Positions 1 to 11,113 of a DNA stretch of 64,000 nt are shown piece by piece; the stretch's first letter is position 1, and every line of letters starts with the position of its first letter. The stretch comes from Tubulanus polymorphus (Eukaryota; Nemertea; Palaeonemertea; Tubulaniformes; Tubulanidae): NCBI RefSeq assembly GCF_964204645.1, contig NC_134030.1:11654278-11718277 (forward strand), given 5' to 3'. The translations under genes were made by a program, and so were the position numbers. A model generated the notes under the pieces. It had not been told where the DNA came from. It ran no database searches and saw nothing but the letters and a program-made list of their open reading frames with translations.

Positions 1-135
1 TTTCTATGATAATGATCAATTTCAAGGTCACTTGTATCTTTATATATTCACCTGGGGCAGTGAATTTTGAAATTGTCAGATTGCTGAGCATTACAAACCA
101 CTTCCGAATGGGTGTGGTGTCCCTGGAAACTTACT
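1..135 (+). repeat. 155-bp-repeat unit, terminal part (diverged copy)
   Basis: This stretch matches the last monomer and end of the repeat units at 11766-11960, 15835-16152 and 25975-27118: 'tcaaggtcac', a 'caccTggggcagtgaatt' block, 'ttgctgagcatt' and then 'ggtgtccctgga'. It is a more diverged copy whose CTAG end has decayed. The left part lies outside the window. Confidence 0.6.
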
Positions 136-1502
136 TTATCCTATGAGTACTGCATTGGTATCATTCACTAATTCATATATTTGAAATTTAACGCCACCAT
201 TTTCTTTTCAGTATCTCACAAAATGGACATTTATAATTGCTTTGGTACCTGATCAAGAAGTTTCTGCTGATCAATCGTGGTCTGTATTATTGATTTCATC
301 TATTGGAATTCAGGGAATCATCAGCAATTGGTGAGTTGAATGAACTGAATGACTTGTATCTCCTTAGTTTCTGACGAAAAGCAACTCACCGGGCACTCAT
401 TCGAACTACGGTATATTTCGTTTATTTCTGCCCAAATCTCAAAATCTCAAATTCACGTGATAATGATATGTTCACGTATTCATGAAACTAGTATTAAAGA
501 TTATATGCCTGACGTGACAACTTGTATTCATTATATTCACAATACAACATGTACATAATGCATCAATACTAACAGTACTGTATTCAGTCACGAGATTGAC
601 TTCATGAACTGAAAAAGAAACCATGTAATGCAGATGGCAACTTCATGTGTTAAAACATCAATGGCAGTACACAAAAAGGAACCACCAAATTTGAGATACT
701 ATGGCTTCATTTCTGAATAATTTTTTTTGGATTTGATTTGTACTTTGAGGTCTCTTGGCCAATGGTCATCTTTGATTCGGAATTGCCAAGGCAAAATTCT
801 GGAGTGGAAGCCTGGAAATTTATCAAGCCTCAAAAGAGACCCAACTTTTACATCGAAATTGGTAACTACACCTGCTTATATTGATATGATAAAAGAAATT
901 TATTAGAGCCATGTATTTCACATGACTGTGGTATGAAAATATAGAACTTGATCTTGAACGATATTGGACAGCTGGGGCAGCTTGGTTTGTCACCCCCGGG
1001 TACTTCAGGTTGCACAGATAGACTGTCATTTGTGTTGTTCACCATTTTAATTAAAACCACTGATAGAGCAAGTTGGAGGTTTGACAAATTTGAAGAATCC
1101 GTCCCTTAAAAGTCTAGTAAATTATTACAAGATGCTTCTCGGAATATTTGGCTCAGTCTTTTTGGAAGAATTCGGATTTTGCTGTAATCCAGACTTCATT
1201 AGACCTGTCGACAAGAGCGACATAAAGACAATTACGATGGTTCTTTAACGCGCAAGTTTTAAAATTCAGACAGACGAAGATGTGTGGTTAACTACCGAAA
1301 AACAAATAATACAGTAATCAAATTAGCAAAATTAACGAAAATAAATTGAAGATGTATAGTTGCAAAGCAGCAATAAGGAGTTTTCTGCACAGCCTTCTTC
1401 GTATTCATGATCTCGTCTGGTTACTGTGTCAACCACGATCGCATGTATGCTGAACCAGCCGCACCATGCTATTGAAAATGAAGGGATCTTAGAATCCTGT
1501 TT
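136..1502. other. No gene recognised
   Basis: I see no protein homology, RNA gene or clear repeat here. Short open frames on both strands (349-558, 823-1087) show no recognisable domain and look like chance. Confidence 0.5.
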
Positions 1503-1815
1503 ATTGGTCAACACGGTTTTATAAAAGGATGGTCTATTAACAGTCAATTGGGCCTACTTGAAACCATAGATAACTGGACCAGACGGTTATTTGACTCTTG
1601 AAAATCGATTGTAAGGCCTGGATTTCGAAAAAGCATTTGATAAGGTACTACATCAGCAATAACTAAACAAGCTATTAGGAAAAGGTATCAATGATGGGTC
1701 GCTTAAATGGCTCAGCAGTTTTCTCTGATCGACAACAGGTGACCGAAATCATCGGAACTGTCTCATCTTAGAAATAAGTAGATCTAACCAGTTGAGTCAC
1801 GCAAGGTCTTATAAT
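1503..1815 (+). pseudogene. LINE reverse-transcriptase fragment
   Basis: Conceptual translation across several stops gives reverse-transcriptase landmarks of a non-LTR retrotransposon: a QHGFIKG-like fingers motif near 1510, LDFEKAFDKVLHQ near 1620-1655 (motif A, with the catalytic Asp), a KWLSSFL-like block near 1705, and a trace of the (V)TQG motif near 1800. It closely resembles the minus-strand fragment at 27490-27790 (both have a LLG-x-x-IND-x-S-x-KW-x-SS pattern), so they are two copies of one family. Stops and the short length show it is dead. The clade (CR1, L2 or Jockey-like) cannot be settled from this piece. Confidence 0.7.
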
Positions 1816-2129
1816 TATAATTTAATAGTAATCTATTCAGCTGAAAATCAATATAATATATGCTCCTTCATTATGTGGTGTGGCAGGCGGACTCGTGACT
1901 GAAGCCCGTATCAGTTAAGTAAGTTACGTGGTCGTGTGGGAACGCCTTTAATTAAGTTAAAACCATTTCATGATGACATGAAACATTAAATGGTTAACAG
2001 TAGGCTACCATCATGATACGATATCACCAATAAAGATAGATCATTTTATTCAATTTTACCAGAGTTGTTTAGTGGAGGAATATCATTGTTAAGTACGCTG
2101 AGAACAACCATGTTCTATCATCAATCAGT

Positions 2130-4576
2130 TGGCTGACACTTCATTGTAAAATTCCATCGGTCCAATTTTCGCGAATCCATTTAGCTATCGGGTGATGTCG
2201 GTCGGTGACAAGTGCTCTTGTACATCGGCCTTGGCCTTCAATCTCTGCTATACAACGTTTGAGACTCTCTAGCTCCATGTGATAGCTACCTTTACTTTCA
2301 TTACTCTAGAGATAGATTGTACAACAATGACAAGTCAAATTTTGATTACATTTTTCATATCAATATGACAACAGCTTTTTTTTGTGAGCTTCATCAAGCT
2401 AAAACTGCCAAACTTGGCCGAGTGACCCATTGAGTCGCAACAAGCATTTCCTCCAAGTATCAAATCCGTTCCCTTCAATTCACCCATCACATTTTTCTGA
2501 TGATTAAACCAGGCCTGTGAACAGTGTTGTAAAGATATATGGACTTATTATGGAAGAATGTACCGATGGTTTGGCATTGTTCATTGATAGAATTGAAATA
2601 AGAAAAAAATATGAATTTTCTCGATTTATAAAAGCTCCCTACTCCATAACATTTAAATTCATTATACCATAACAGTCGTATTATTTTTTTTTGAAAGGGT
2701 AGCCCCACTGAGTAATATATTTATGACTAGAAGCTGGTGTATGGTTGGCTGGTTTGTCCATAGGCTCTCTTTTTTGCATTTCTGGCAGACTATTTGAACT
2801 GTTAACAGTCTTCCACTCTCTCGCTTAAGACATTTGTTTTTCCCTGCGCATGGACAAATTTCAAACAAATCGAGAAGTGCAGGATCGCATTCAAGAAATT
2901 TCTTCATACCTTGAAAATTGTCGGGAGTGCTTATTCTGAAAAAATTCAGGGGTATCTATATGACTAGTTAAACAAAATTTTAACCCTAGAATCAAATTAG
3001 TTACTATCTACTTCATTTCATCAAAAATTATATTCGATTTGAGGTTCATCATCACTAGGGCTATTAGTCAGCATAGTCAGCATCAAAATAATCATCGTTA
3101 TCATCAAAAAAAAGAAAAATTGACACTAAGATCTCAGTCTGGTTAATAGAAATTTGAAATGCCTGCTAATGATGTTGCGATACCTTGGCTAACAAAATCG
3201 AATATTTTACTGACTTCATTTCATCAAATTGAACATTATCTGGTCTGCAATCAGTATCACTTGAGACATATTTGCTATCAGATTCCTCTTCGAAAGAATC
3301 AAAATCACTCTTATCAGTGTCGTCGTCGCTCTCAAATTCTTCTCTTTTTCTTCGTGCCTGTGACCCACTGATTGCAGTTGAACACTGAGTAGATTTTGTT
3401 TGGTAATAACTCTTCTTTATTTTTTCGTTATTATTTCATAGAAAAGATTAGAGCACCAATGCAACATAAGATCTCACTGTAGGCTATTGCTCTTTTTGGA
3501 TTTTGCCATTACAAATGCATGTAACACCAACTTCGATCACTTCCTAGAATAAAAGGTTCGATACCGGACTCGTCAGCTGCTGCCATGGACTCATCCTCCC
3601 CTTCGATGTCATCAGCATGCATAATTTCATCTAAAATTCGCCTTCTCACGCTTCTCAATGGCTGACCGTCGTGATGTAGATGAAATAGTAGCTGCAAGAT
3701 CATTTGTGGATTCCATGACCTTGAGCATTGGCGTAGATGAAAGCACTGTAGGCCTATTTGGTAACAAGTGTATAATTGGCACAGCAACCTTTTTTTTATA
3801 GTAACCTGTAATAAGACGATAAAATCCTAAGATTTTGATTGATTTTCTATAGGCCTAAGAATTCACACACAATATAAAAGTCCACACCCAAAGAAGAACA
3901 ACTGACCTAAATATAATTTGTCAAGTTTAACCACTAACATTACACATACACAACATAGAAAGGCCAGCTGAGAGTGCATTATGACCTTGTGGTAATTGGT
4001 TTTCCCCAGTGACTCAGCTGTACCGGCATATGGGCATAACACATTAATGTACACACACACAGCTAGAAGAATCAATACAACGTTACAAGTGAGGGTGGAT
4101 GCTGAACGATTTAATAATAGGGTAATTGATTTTCTAATTTAAGCGCAAGGTAATACACCAAAGTTTTTAGTTAGCTGTATAGATTGACCTTCAACCGCCG
4201 AAATCTGAGAAAGATTTTTTATCGTGCAAAATTCCTAAGTTTTTGACCGGTTTGCCATCGGAGGGAGGGCAGAACGGAAATTTAGCGTGGACTCCATAAT
4301 GATAGATAGCATACGGTTGGAGGCCTGAGAAAACTATAATGGTACTTATACAACAGCTAGATCCATTTCGTACTGCAAAAGATAAGTGAAACACTCGTGC
4401 TGAAAATGTTTGTAACACAAGTGACTCGATTCTGCCACATCACATTTTGGCTTCCAGTGCTGCCACTTACTAGAAACAAATTTCGACAACTGTTTTGCGT
4501 ACATAGGATTCTTGGGCCACTTATATAACCGATCCTTTTCGTGGTCAAAATTTATGGCAACGCAGCGCCGAGGCAT
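2130..4576 (-). pseudogene. THAP-domain transposase, decayed and gapped
   Basis: Four pieces in the correct order on the minus strand suggest one old gene. They are a THAP DNA-binding domain (4576-4350), acidic linkers (3700-3560 and 3390-3160, rich in Asp, Glu and Ser), a Cys-rich block (2907-2662, with CPCAGKNKC and CQKC pairs before LWTNQP), and an RNase-H-like part (2460-2130). The last part contains CDSMGHSAKFGSFSL near 2445-2400 and SYHMELESLKR plus LVTDRHHPIAKWIREN near 2290-2170. These motifs recur in a family of invertebrate THAP-linked, transposase-like proteins that I know only as uncharacterised. Frameshifts and stops separate the pieces, and introns may account for some gaps. The family assignment rests on motif memory, not a search. 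Confidence 0.6.
4346..4576 (-). pseudogene. THAP zinc-finger domain
   Basis: This 76-residue frame starts MPRRCVAINF and contains LYKWP, a conserved Trp in SKWQHW, and CYKHFQHECF, matching the THAP pattern of Cys, FP/WP-type motif, Trp and C-x2-H-F. THAP domains bind DNA and are common at the N-terminus of P-type transposases and their domesticated relatives. The second N-terminal Cys appears lost (INF where INC is expected), so zinc binding is probably impaired. It precedes, on the same strand, the Cys-rich and RNase-H-like pieces at 2907-2130. Confidence 0.65.
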
Positions 4577-4602
4577 CGTTCAATATAACTTTGAATGTGC
4601 TT

Positions 4603-5052
4603 TTAACCCATTAGCACTCAAGCCGCCCGTATCTGCCCTGCCTATTACTCCTCAAGCCGCCCAAATCCGCCCTGGCACTTTTTTCGTATGTTGCACGAAA
4701 ACGGTTATAGTGGGATTCGAACCCAATAACTTACGATAAACTACACACCTAAGTCCTGGAAATACCAAACAGATTCCAACATCCTCCTAATCAATTTCTC
4801 GAGTATTTCAAGTTTAAACATGACACATCTGAGCGCTCACTTCAAATCCAAGTAAGTTTGGTGGCCCACCTCATCAAATCACACATCATATGAAAGCCTT
4901 GACTATTTACTACTAAATAAAGCTTACTTGCAATGCATGGAAATAAACAGCAAGTGAGCTATTCAGTATCGTGGTGAATGTAGATTTTACCTAGAATTTT
5001 CTGAGGAGTAATTGACACTACATAGTGCAATTCCTGAGTGTTAATGGGTTAA
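4603..5052. mobile_element. 450-bp piggyBac-type MITE with TTAA flanks
   Basis: The left end is TTAACCCATTAGCACTCA (4603-4620) and the right end is TGAGTGTTAATGGGTTAA (5035-5052). They are inverted repeats with one or two mismatches, both bounded by TTAA, the target site of piggyBac elements. The inside has no ORF. It carries a short direct repeat built on CAAGCCGCCC (4619-4672) and a tRNA-like B box on the minus strand. It lies just outside the THAP domain at 4576. Confidence 0.75.
4690..4765 (-). other. tRNA-like segment with Pol III B box
   Basis: Read on the minus strand, 4723-4713 is GGTTCGAATCC, a perfect RNA polymerase III B box (tRNA T-arm), preceded by a weak A-box-like TAGGTGTGTAGTTTATCG. 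It could be a tRNA-derived SINE fragment carried in the surrounding MITE. I cannot fold it into a complete cloverleaf, so it is not called as a tRNA gene. Confidence 0.4.
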
Positions 5053-5454
5053 ATAAACAGTTTATTGCGGAAGTCAAAGCAGTCCCTCCGTGACCTCACA
5101 TAATCAAGCCTCGTTCTCGATCGCTTTCATCGCCATGTGGTTGCTAAGGCCCAAATACCGCTAATTAGGAGTAATTTTTGAATTTTTTTTGCGAATCATG
5201 ATTTAATGGCTTAAACGATAGAATGTCGATAAAATAAGTTGAGTTTAAATAAAATTTATCTAACTCCATAGTGCCCTTTCTTCATATGTATGGTATGATA
5301 TTTGAGTAATTTGGTACCTCATAACTGTGTGTTCTTCATCATCGATTTCAGTTAAGGTTGGTATTTTTCAACGTGGGTCTTATCCAGATTATATTGGACA
5401 TAGCGGTGAGGTACGAAAACGAAAAAATTAAAAGTAGAAATAATCATGGGAATG

Positions 5455-5495
5455 TTTATAGGGTTTTCTGTGAAGAAACAAAACCCTAAAGTTCT
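5455..5495. repeat. Mobile-element terminus, AGGGTTTTCTGTG type
   Basis: TTTATAGGGTTTTCTGTGAAG is followed by AAACAAAACCCTAAAG, an imperfect hairpin. The same sequence recurs at 24466-24495 and 27786-27802, where it lies at the edges of an insertion in a Penelope-like element, so it is probably the end of a transposon family. Confidence 0.45.
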
Positions 5496-7398
5496 TAAGG
5501 CCAAAACCTCAAAATTGTTGGTGGGTGACCATAGATGAAACTAGTTAAGTACAGTGAAATAGTAACACAAAGCCAACAGAACATTTGATATCAGAGTTAG
5601 CTGTACGCATTTTTGTCCTCGCGGCGACAGGCTTCTATTGTAAACTTGTCAGGAGCAAGACTGAAATCTTCATATAGTTAGCAGATGTATGACTTGCCAT
5701 CATTAAATTGGCACACAGGCCATTTCTGTAACATCTGTGAGCATAGATTAATTTGGGACAACAGTCCCAAACATTTCCATTGAAATGTTCATTAGCATTT
5801 TGACTCATTCCATGTTTTTTGCTTACAGACTTTTACTGGGTAGATCGTTATATATCGGTGCTAAAAGTTCAACAGTCGTATCAGATAGTCCATTTCTGTG
5901 CTTAGTTGGTTCAAGTTTGTATTAACCCCTAAAATGTGACCTGATTGAAGAATGCTGGTGTTGCTGCTTTTTATCGGTCAATGCAATATGATAAGGATAG
6001 CTATCTCTGCTGTTTGCATCTCATTTACTGAATAGTTCTCTCATAAGAGTGCTCTCATAACAGTTTTGCAAAAGATCCACATTTTTAGGTCAGCCATAGG
6101 CTCGCCTATTACTATACAAATGGAGGGATTTTAAATGACATGGTTTCCAGAGTCAATCAGAAAGCAAAGACTCCTCTATGATTGGCTTAGCCAAAATAGC
6201 TTTTTCTCAAATCGGATGGATGACCTTGATAGGCTAATTAGCCATGTGCTCAAACTGCAAATTCAATCAAATTTTATTCTGCAATAGAATATCAAATCCA
6301 ATCCATTTTTACTTTATTGAACAAGGTAAAACAGCAAATCCAATTCAATTTTGTTTTATTGAGCAAATTTCAGAAAGTTCTATTCTATTCCGCATTCAAA
6401 TCAATAAGACCAAGGGAAAAGATTTATCTGAGGTATTTGTTCCTGCCAGCTCCAGTCGCTGTCTGTGCTACTTATGAAAACACAATTGAATGTAAATGTA
6501 AGGCTGAATCCAAGAACATGTCTATCACACTATTTAGCCCAAACGGCTACTTTTACTTAGTAGCCACTTGAGAACAATATGCAATTAACGTATCGGCCAC
6601 TTTTCCTGTAGTATATTTCAAAACAGTCACTCTGAAATAGTATTGCTTTCAATTTGGTTGGCTTTTCATAGTGGCTGTTTTGAAGAGTCTACTATTGAAA
6701 GGTGACCATTCTAAAACATCTGGTTTCGATAGTGCACATAGCAGTAGAGATGACTATATAATTGTTTACGCCTGTAAACAATGACTTTGTGATAGTAACT
6801 CCTACCATAACAGCTACTTACAAAACACATCTTTTCTAAAAATCAGCTATTGAAAAATGACCAGATTCCCTGTTATAAATACACTCTAGCTACATATGCT
6901 TCAAATTAGCAGTGATACGTGACAATATAAACATACTGAGAAACTCTACCCGCTATAGTTTGGGGTATAGTTCTATTTAAAGGTAACTCAGTTTAGATCT
7001 GAAGATATTGTAGATACTCTTGAGGATGTGAAATGTAATGAGCGATTCCCAACTCTAACCAATAAAAGTTGAGATTGGGGTTGAATTTTTTTACAAATTG
7101 TCTATAGTTATGTAATTATAAGATAAATCGAAATTTCCTTCTTTTCATGAGGATATAATTTAATGAAGAATTCAATTTGAATAAATGCAGCTATTTTCAA
7201 GCATAGGTCTGCATTTATTTTTGATTTAAATTCTTAAATTTAAAGCGCAATCATAAATTGTGGCTAACCTCGCATTATAGAAATCGTGCTTTATTTTCAA
7301 TGGTGGCCTGGATGTCTTTGCATCTTAAATTACGATGTGTTCGAATAGCCCTGAATTCTTATTTCGCTGAATCATTTATTTTTCAAAAAACAAAATAT

Positions 7399-7399
7399 G

Positions 7400-7462
<63 letters not shown>
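7399..7462. repeat. (AT)n microsatellite
   Basis: A pure alternating AT run of about 60 bp. It creates Ile-Tyr repeat frames on both strands, which are artefacts. Confidence 0.98.
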
Positions 7463-7465
<3 letters not shown>

Positions 7466-7559
7466 ATGTGGATTTTAAACATTCTAAAGAAATAATCTAA
7501 ATCGAGCCCATATTTGATCGAATTCAATATCAATAAGAAACTTTGTATGGTATTCAAGA

Positions 7560-7620
7560 TTTCATTTGGTGAAACCGCAACGTTTCGACTGTTGACTTAC
7601 AGCTATCATCAGGTAGAATG
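7560..7620 (-). pseudogene. Penelope-like element end fragment
   Basis: The segment GCAACGTTTCGACTGTTGAC followed by TCATCAGG resembles the block at 22885-22920 in the Penelope-like copy, which encodes the extreme C-terminal or 3' region. Only this short motif is visible; assignment is by similarity within the window. Confidence 0.4.
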
Positions 7621-8690
7621 TAGATATTCCTAGCTTTAGCAAAGTCCATTTTGTAATGGCATATGAAACTTTCTTACTTTGGTACAAAATAACTTCCTAA
7701 CGAGGCTTAGTTTCTCTTCGGAACTTTTAAAACATTCAATGCAGTAATAAAAGCTCTAACCCTATTGAATTTCATCAGAATCCGTTGCTTATTTATCAAT
7801 TTAGTAGTTATTTAGCAGTGAAGTTTATAGAAGGGCAGTAAAATTGGGAAAGAGGGAAGTGAATCTTGGAAATTGTTCAATTTACGAAAATAAATTGTCT
7901 AACAAACTTCGTACACAGTGTATAGAAATCGTCACACCATGAATGTGGAGAGTGTCTATTTGAGTCAGTGGGGAAAGCCACTACCATGTATATTCATGAT
8001 GAATCATCATGCAGTTGTGTGTGATGGAGATCGCATAAATAGACAGATATTCAGGAAAACTCCTGGATTCAATCAAGGGGGACATCTTAGGCATTAGTGA
8101 CAGCATGCATGTGGTGAGCCACAGGGCTCTCAAGGGAACAGTCAAGGCTTGGTGTGAACGTTTATATGCATTGTTGATATTGAATTGGGTGCCAGATCCC
8201 TAAAGCTGTACTAATCAATGTACTGTGTGACTTCCCCATTTTGTCCATTACATACAGCAACCATTCAATTCAACCCACGTGTTTTGCTGTTTATCTGTTC
8301 ATATATGTATGCAAATTGAACACTGACATTGTTTTTGCACGTGTTTGGATGATAAACTATGTTGCTAAGTCTATGCTGCATTGAATCAACAAAACAATCA
8401 GCATATATTCACAAACATATCAAAAAGAAAAACAAGGAAAATTGTAAATTTATTTCGAGGATTTTTATCAACAACGTTACATTTACAGCACTATTTGCGA
8501 GATGTAAACACAACCAAAAAATAATGGCTGAGGAGATGATGGAAAATAACGATTATTTGTGAAAAAAATACAAATTTTATTTACTGTCAGTGATATTTAA
8601 AAACAGACTACTCCATTAGATTTTAAACCACTACAGTGTACTTTATTGGCATTCACGTAAGTTTAAATTACGATCTTTAATCTTTTTTTT

Positions 8691-8696
8691 TTTCAG
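8691..8696 (+). promoter_or_regulatory. Splice acceptor before the MTERF4 coding exon
   Basis: A T-rich tract (8682-8693) ends in CAG at 8694-8696, four bases before the ATG at 8700. The whole coding sequence would then sit in one exon behind an untranslated first exon. A GTAAGT at 8657-8662 would give an intron of only 40 bp, so the true donor is probably farther upstream. Confidence 0.55.
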
Positions 8697-8699
8697 AAA

Positions 8700-9746
8700 A
8701 TGCACGGGAGATTGTATCAACTGATGGTCAGATCAGCCAGACCAGTCTATGAAAAATTTGGGAATTTGCTCTGGCGACGAAATTCATCTTCAGTCCATCA
8801 GAGATGGATATATTCACAGCAGATTACCTTATCTGTAAAAGGCTTTTCTAGTGTGAAAGATGACAACGTGGCATTTGAACCGAATAAGTCTATGGGTATT
8901 AAATGTGAGAATATATTACAATACTTGAAAGTAGAATGGCTTAAAATCAACAAATTGGAGCCATTAAAGTCAGATGTAGCTGAAAGAATAAGTCGGATCC
9001 TCCTACACCATAATGCACCAGAGGCATTAATTGGAAGATTGATTTTAGAAAATCCATTGATATTACAGAAACCTGTAAAACAATTTGAGGAGTGTACCGG
9101 GACACTGATTGAATATGGATTTAATGGTGGTCAACTTGTGAACATTTTACCAGCATTTCTTAGAAATACTCCATCAAAGAAATCATTGACAGTTGTATTG
9201 AATACTATTCGTAGCTTTGGATTCACTGATGAGGAAATTCCAAAAATGTTTTCTAAATATCCTCAGCTTTTTCTGTTGGAAGAAAGTGAGCTCACAAACC
9301 GTTACAATAATTTGCAGATGATATTACCAATGACTCAATTAAAAACAATGATATATAATTGTCCGAATATGCTGTTGCACTCCATAGCCAGTACTATGGA
9401 AAAGTATGATTACATTGTTCATGAAATGGGATTGAATGATAAAGATATAAGTCATTCAAAAGTTTTTCATCATAGCATTGAGCATATCAGAGTGCGGCAT
9501 ACATTGTTATTGAGAGCTGGGCTTTATGAAAAACCAAAACCTGATGGAACAACAAAAAATATAATTAATCCTAGACTACGACGTATTGTGGATACTACTG
9601 ATTTGGAGTTTGCCCACAAAATTGCAGATGTCGCGCTTGAAGATTACTGGTGCTTCAGGAATGTGTTGTCAGTGGAACTAGATCATTTGACAAATGATGA
9701 TGTGGACAGCGATGATGAATATTTATCCAGTTATAAAAGAAAGTAG
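8700..9746 (+). CDS. MTERF4: Mitochondrial transcription termination factor 4-like protein
   Basis: This 348-residue protein is a member of the mTERF family. In animals MTERF4 forms a complex with the RNA methyltransferase NSUN4 and directs assembly of the mitochondrial large ribosomal subunit. The first 40 or so residues are rich in Arg and Ser and poor in acids, as expected for a mitochondrial targeting sequence. The rest shows repeated mTERF helices with leucine-proline patterns (ILPAFLRNTPSKK, MFSKYPQLF, MIYNCPNML). The C-terminal block HSIEHIRVRHTLLLRAGLY, then NPRLRRIVDTTDLEFAHKIA, aligns by memory with MTERF4 rather than MTERF1-3, and the acidic tail (DDVDSDDEY) also fits. Length is slightly below the human protein. 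The frame is intact, with a polyadenylation signal 30 bp after the stop. It is the only intact host-type gene seen here. Confidence 0.88.
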   Translation: MHGRLYQLMVRSARPVYEKFGNLLWRRNSSSVHQRWIYSQQITLSVKGFSSVKDDNVAFEPNKSMGIKCENILQYLKVEWLKINKLEPLKSDVAERISRILLHHNAPEALIGRLILENPLILQKPVKQFEECTGTLIEYGFNGGQLVNILPAFLRNTPSKKSLTVVLNTIRSFGFTDEEIPKMFSKYPQLFLLEESELTNRYNNLQMILPMTQLKTMIYNCPNMLLHSIASTMEKYDYIVHEMGLNDKDISHSKVFHHSIEHIRVRHTLLLRAGLYEKPKPDGTTKNIINPRLRRIVDTTDLEFAHKIADVALEDYWCFRNVLSVELDHLTNDDVDSDDEYLSSYKRK

Positions 9747-9775
9747 AATTTAATAGATTCATTCGTTCAACCTGC

Positions 9776-9781
9776 AATAAA
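9776..9781 (+). terminator. Polyadenylation signal of MTERF4
   Basis: AATAAA lies 30 bp after the TAG stop at 9744-9746, a normal distance for a short 3' UTR. Confidence 0.75.
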
Positions 9782-10529
9782 TGAGTACTTTGGACAGTTC
9801 TCGGTAGTTGTTTTAGATGTATGCATGTATGGAATGATGTCTATTTAAATCTGAGTGCCGGGATATTTGGAGTCCTTGCCATGTTAATTCTGGCTGTACA
9901 TACCTAATGAGGTTTTGAAATGGCCAGAACCACCCTCTCTCAGCAGGAATTTGAATCTGATGGCATTGAAAAAGTAACTTGGTTGTGTAGTTTCCAAAAA
10001 TGCATAAATTGTTAGGGTTAAGTTCTCACATAGTAATAGCCATTTGTAGTCTGAAAAACAGCTATTTTACTGTCCCCATATTAATCGCTTCACCGATTCT
10101 TTCTGATTTTCTGATGGAGAATGTAGATTTTCATTTGAAATGTTCATCGAAGAGGGATGATTATAGGCACGTTGGAAACAGAATGTCTCCTAGGATCTGT
10201 GACACCTCCCCTCCGTGTGATGTTTTAATGTGTGTTTTCAATTATATGTGTTTTCATAGTGATAGTTGATTAAGCATACCCTCATGTAATGCTGTTAACA
10301 AACCACTCTGTGGATGGTCAGAGAGGTTGCACCTATTCTGTTGCGTAACAAAATACAGTAGGTGGCACCACATTCCAGGGTGCGGGGGTCATGTTTTAAT
10401 ATTACGCGACCGTATCTCAGAATGCTAAATCCTTTCTGAACAAACTGATGCATAATATAGGCATTCTTGGCTGGTTATCAATGAAATAATGGTTCAAATT
10501 ATCGCACAAAGGGCATGTATGACTTCAAG
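9782..10529. other. No gene recognised
   Basis: This is sequence downstream of MTERF4. The plus-strand frame at 10000-10269 has no recognisable domain. Confidence 0.5.
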
Positions 10530-11113
10530 AGCACAGGGCCTTAGTCCCAACAGGCTATGGTGTTCACTTTTCGTCGTCGTCTGTTCGTTCGTCCGTCCGT
10601 AGAAGGAATCCAGTTATTTTGGAAAGTTTTAAAGACATTTGATGTAATATCTTGATATTTGGGTTACACACGATTCTACCTAGACACATCTTCTGCCCAA
10701 AAACTGCCCTGTCAGAATCAAGATGGCCGACTGGCAGCCATTGTTGTTCCCCAAAATCAGCGTTGAATAATACAAAAACTTAGTAATCCTATATTACATT
10801 GGTACCTATGCATATTTCGTTACCACAGTCAATTGCAAAGTGGTAGCTCATGACATGGTCTATGATTTTGGAGAGTTTCAAAGTCATTAGTTATTCTATA
10901 TGGTCACCAGGGGGCGTTGAATAGTAGAATAACGTAGTATTTCCTTGTTATGTTTGTACCTAGGCATATTTTGTTACCATGATCAATTGCAAAGTTGTAG
11001 TTCATGACATGTTCTATGACTGTGGTGAGTTTGAAGGTCATTGGGTCTTTCATATGGTCACCATGGGGCATTGAATAGTAGAATAACTTCATAATTTCAT
11101 ATTATATTGGTAC
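10530..11113 (+). mobile_element. 155-bp-repeat unit, left part with two monomers
   Basis: A leader (10530-10790, including TTCGTCCGTCCGT and 'caagatggccgactggc') is followed by two tandem monomers of about 155 bp that start at 'ttggtacctatgcat' (10799) and 'tttgtacctaggcat' (10955). The repeat then breaks at GGTACC (11113) and resumes at 11766 after unrelated sequence. The same monomer makes the arrays at 15835-16152 and 25975-27118. Confidence 0.7.

Larger units (their letters stand above)
5053..8690. other. No gene recognised upstream of MTERF4
   Basis: No coding homology is visible. Small items: a hairpin-like element terminus at 5458-5492 (AGGGTTTTCTGTG ... AAAACCCT), A/T-rich direct repeats at 6260-6370, an (AT)n run at 7399-7462, and a Penelope-like end signature at 7566-7615. 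A possible first (5' UTR) exon of MTERF4 may lie here, since the coding exon is preceded by a splice acceptor; I could not place it. Confidence 0.5.

Noticed and set aside
4690-4765. Functional tRNA gene
   Set aside because: A good B box but no complete cloverleaf or acceptor stem; kept only as a tRNA-like segment in a MITE.
7258-7557. Frames with Tyr-Ile repeats on both strands
   Set aside because: They are translations of the (AT)n microsatellite.
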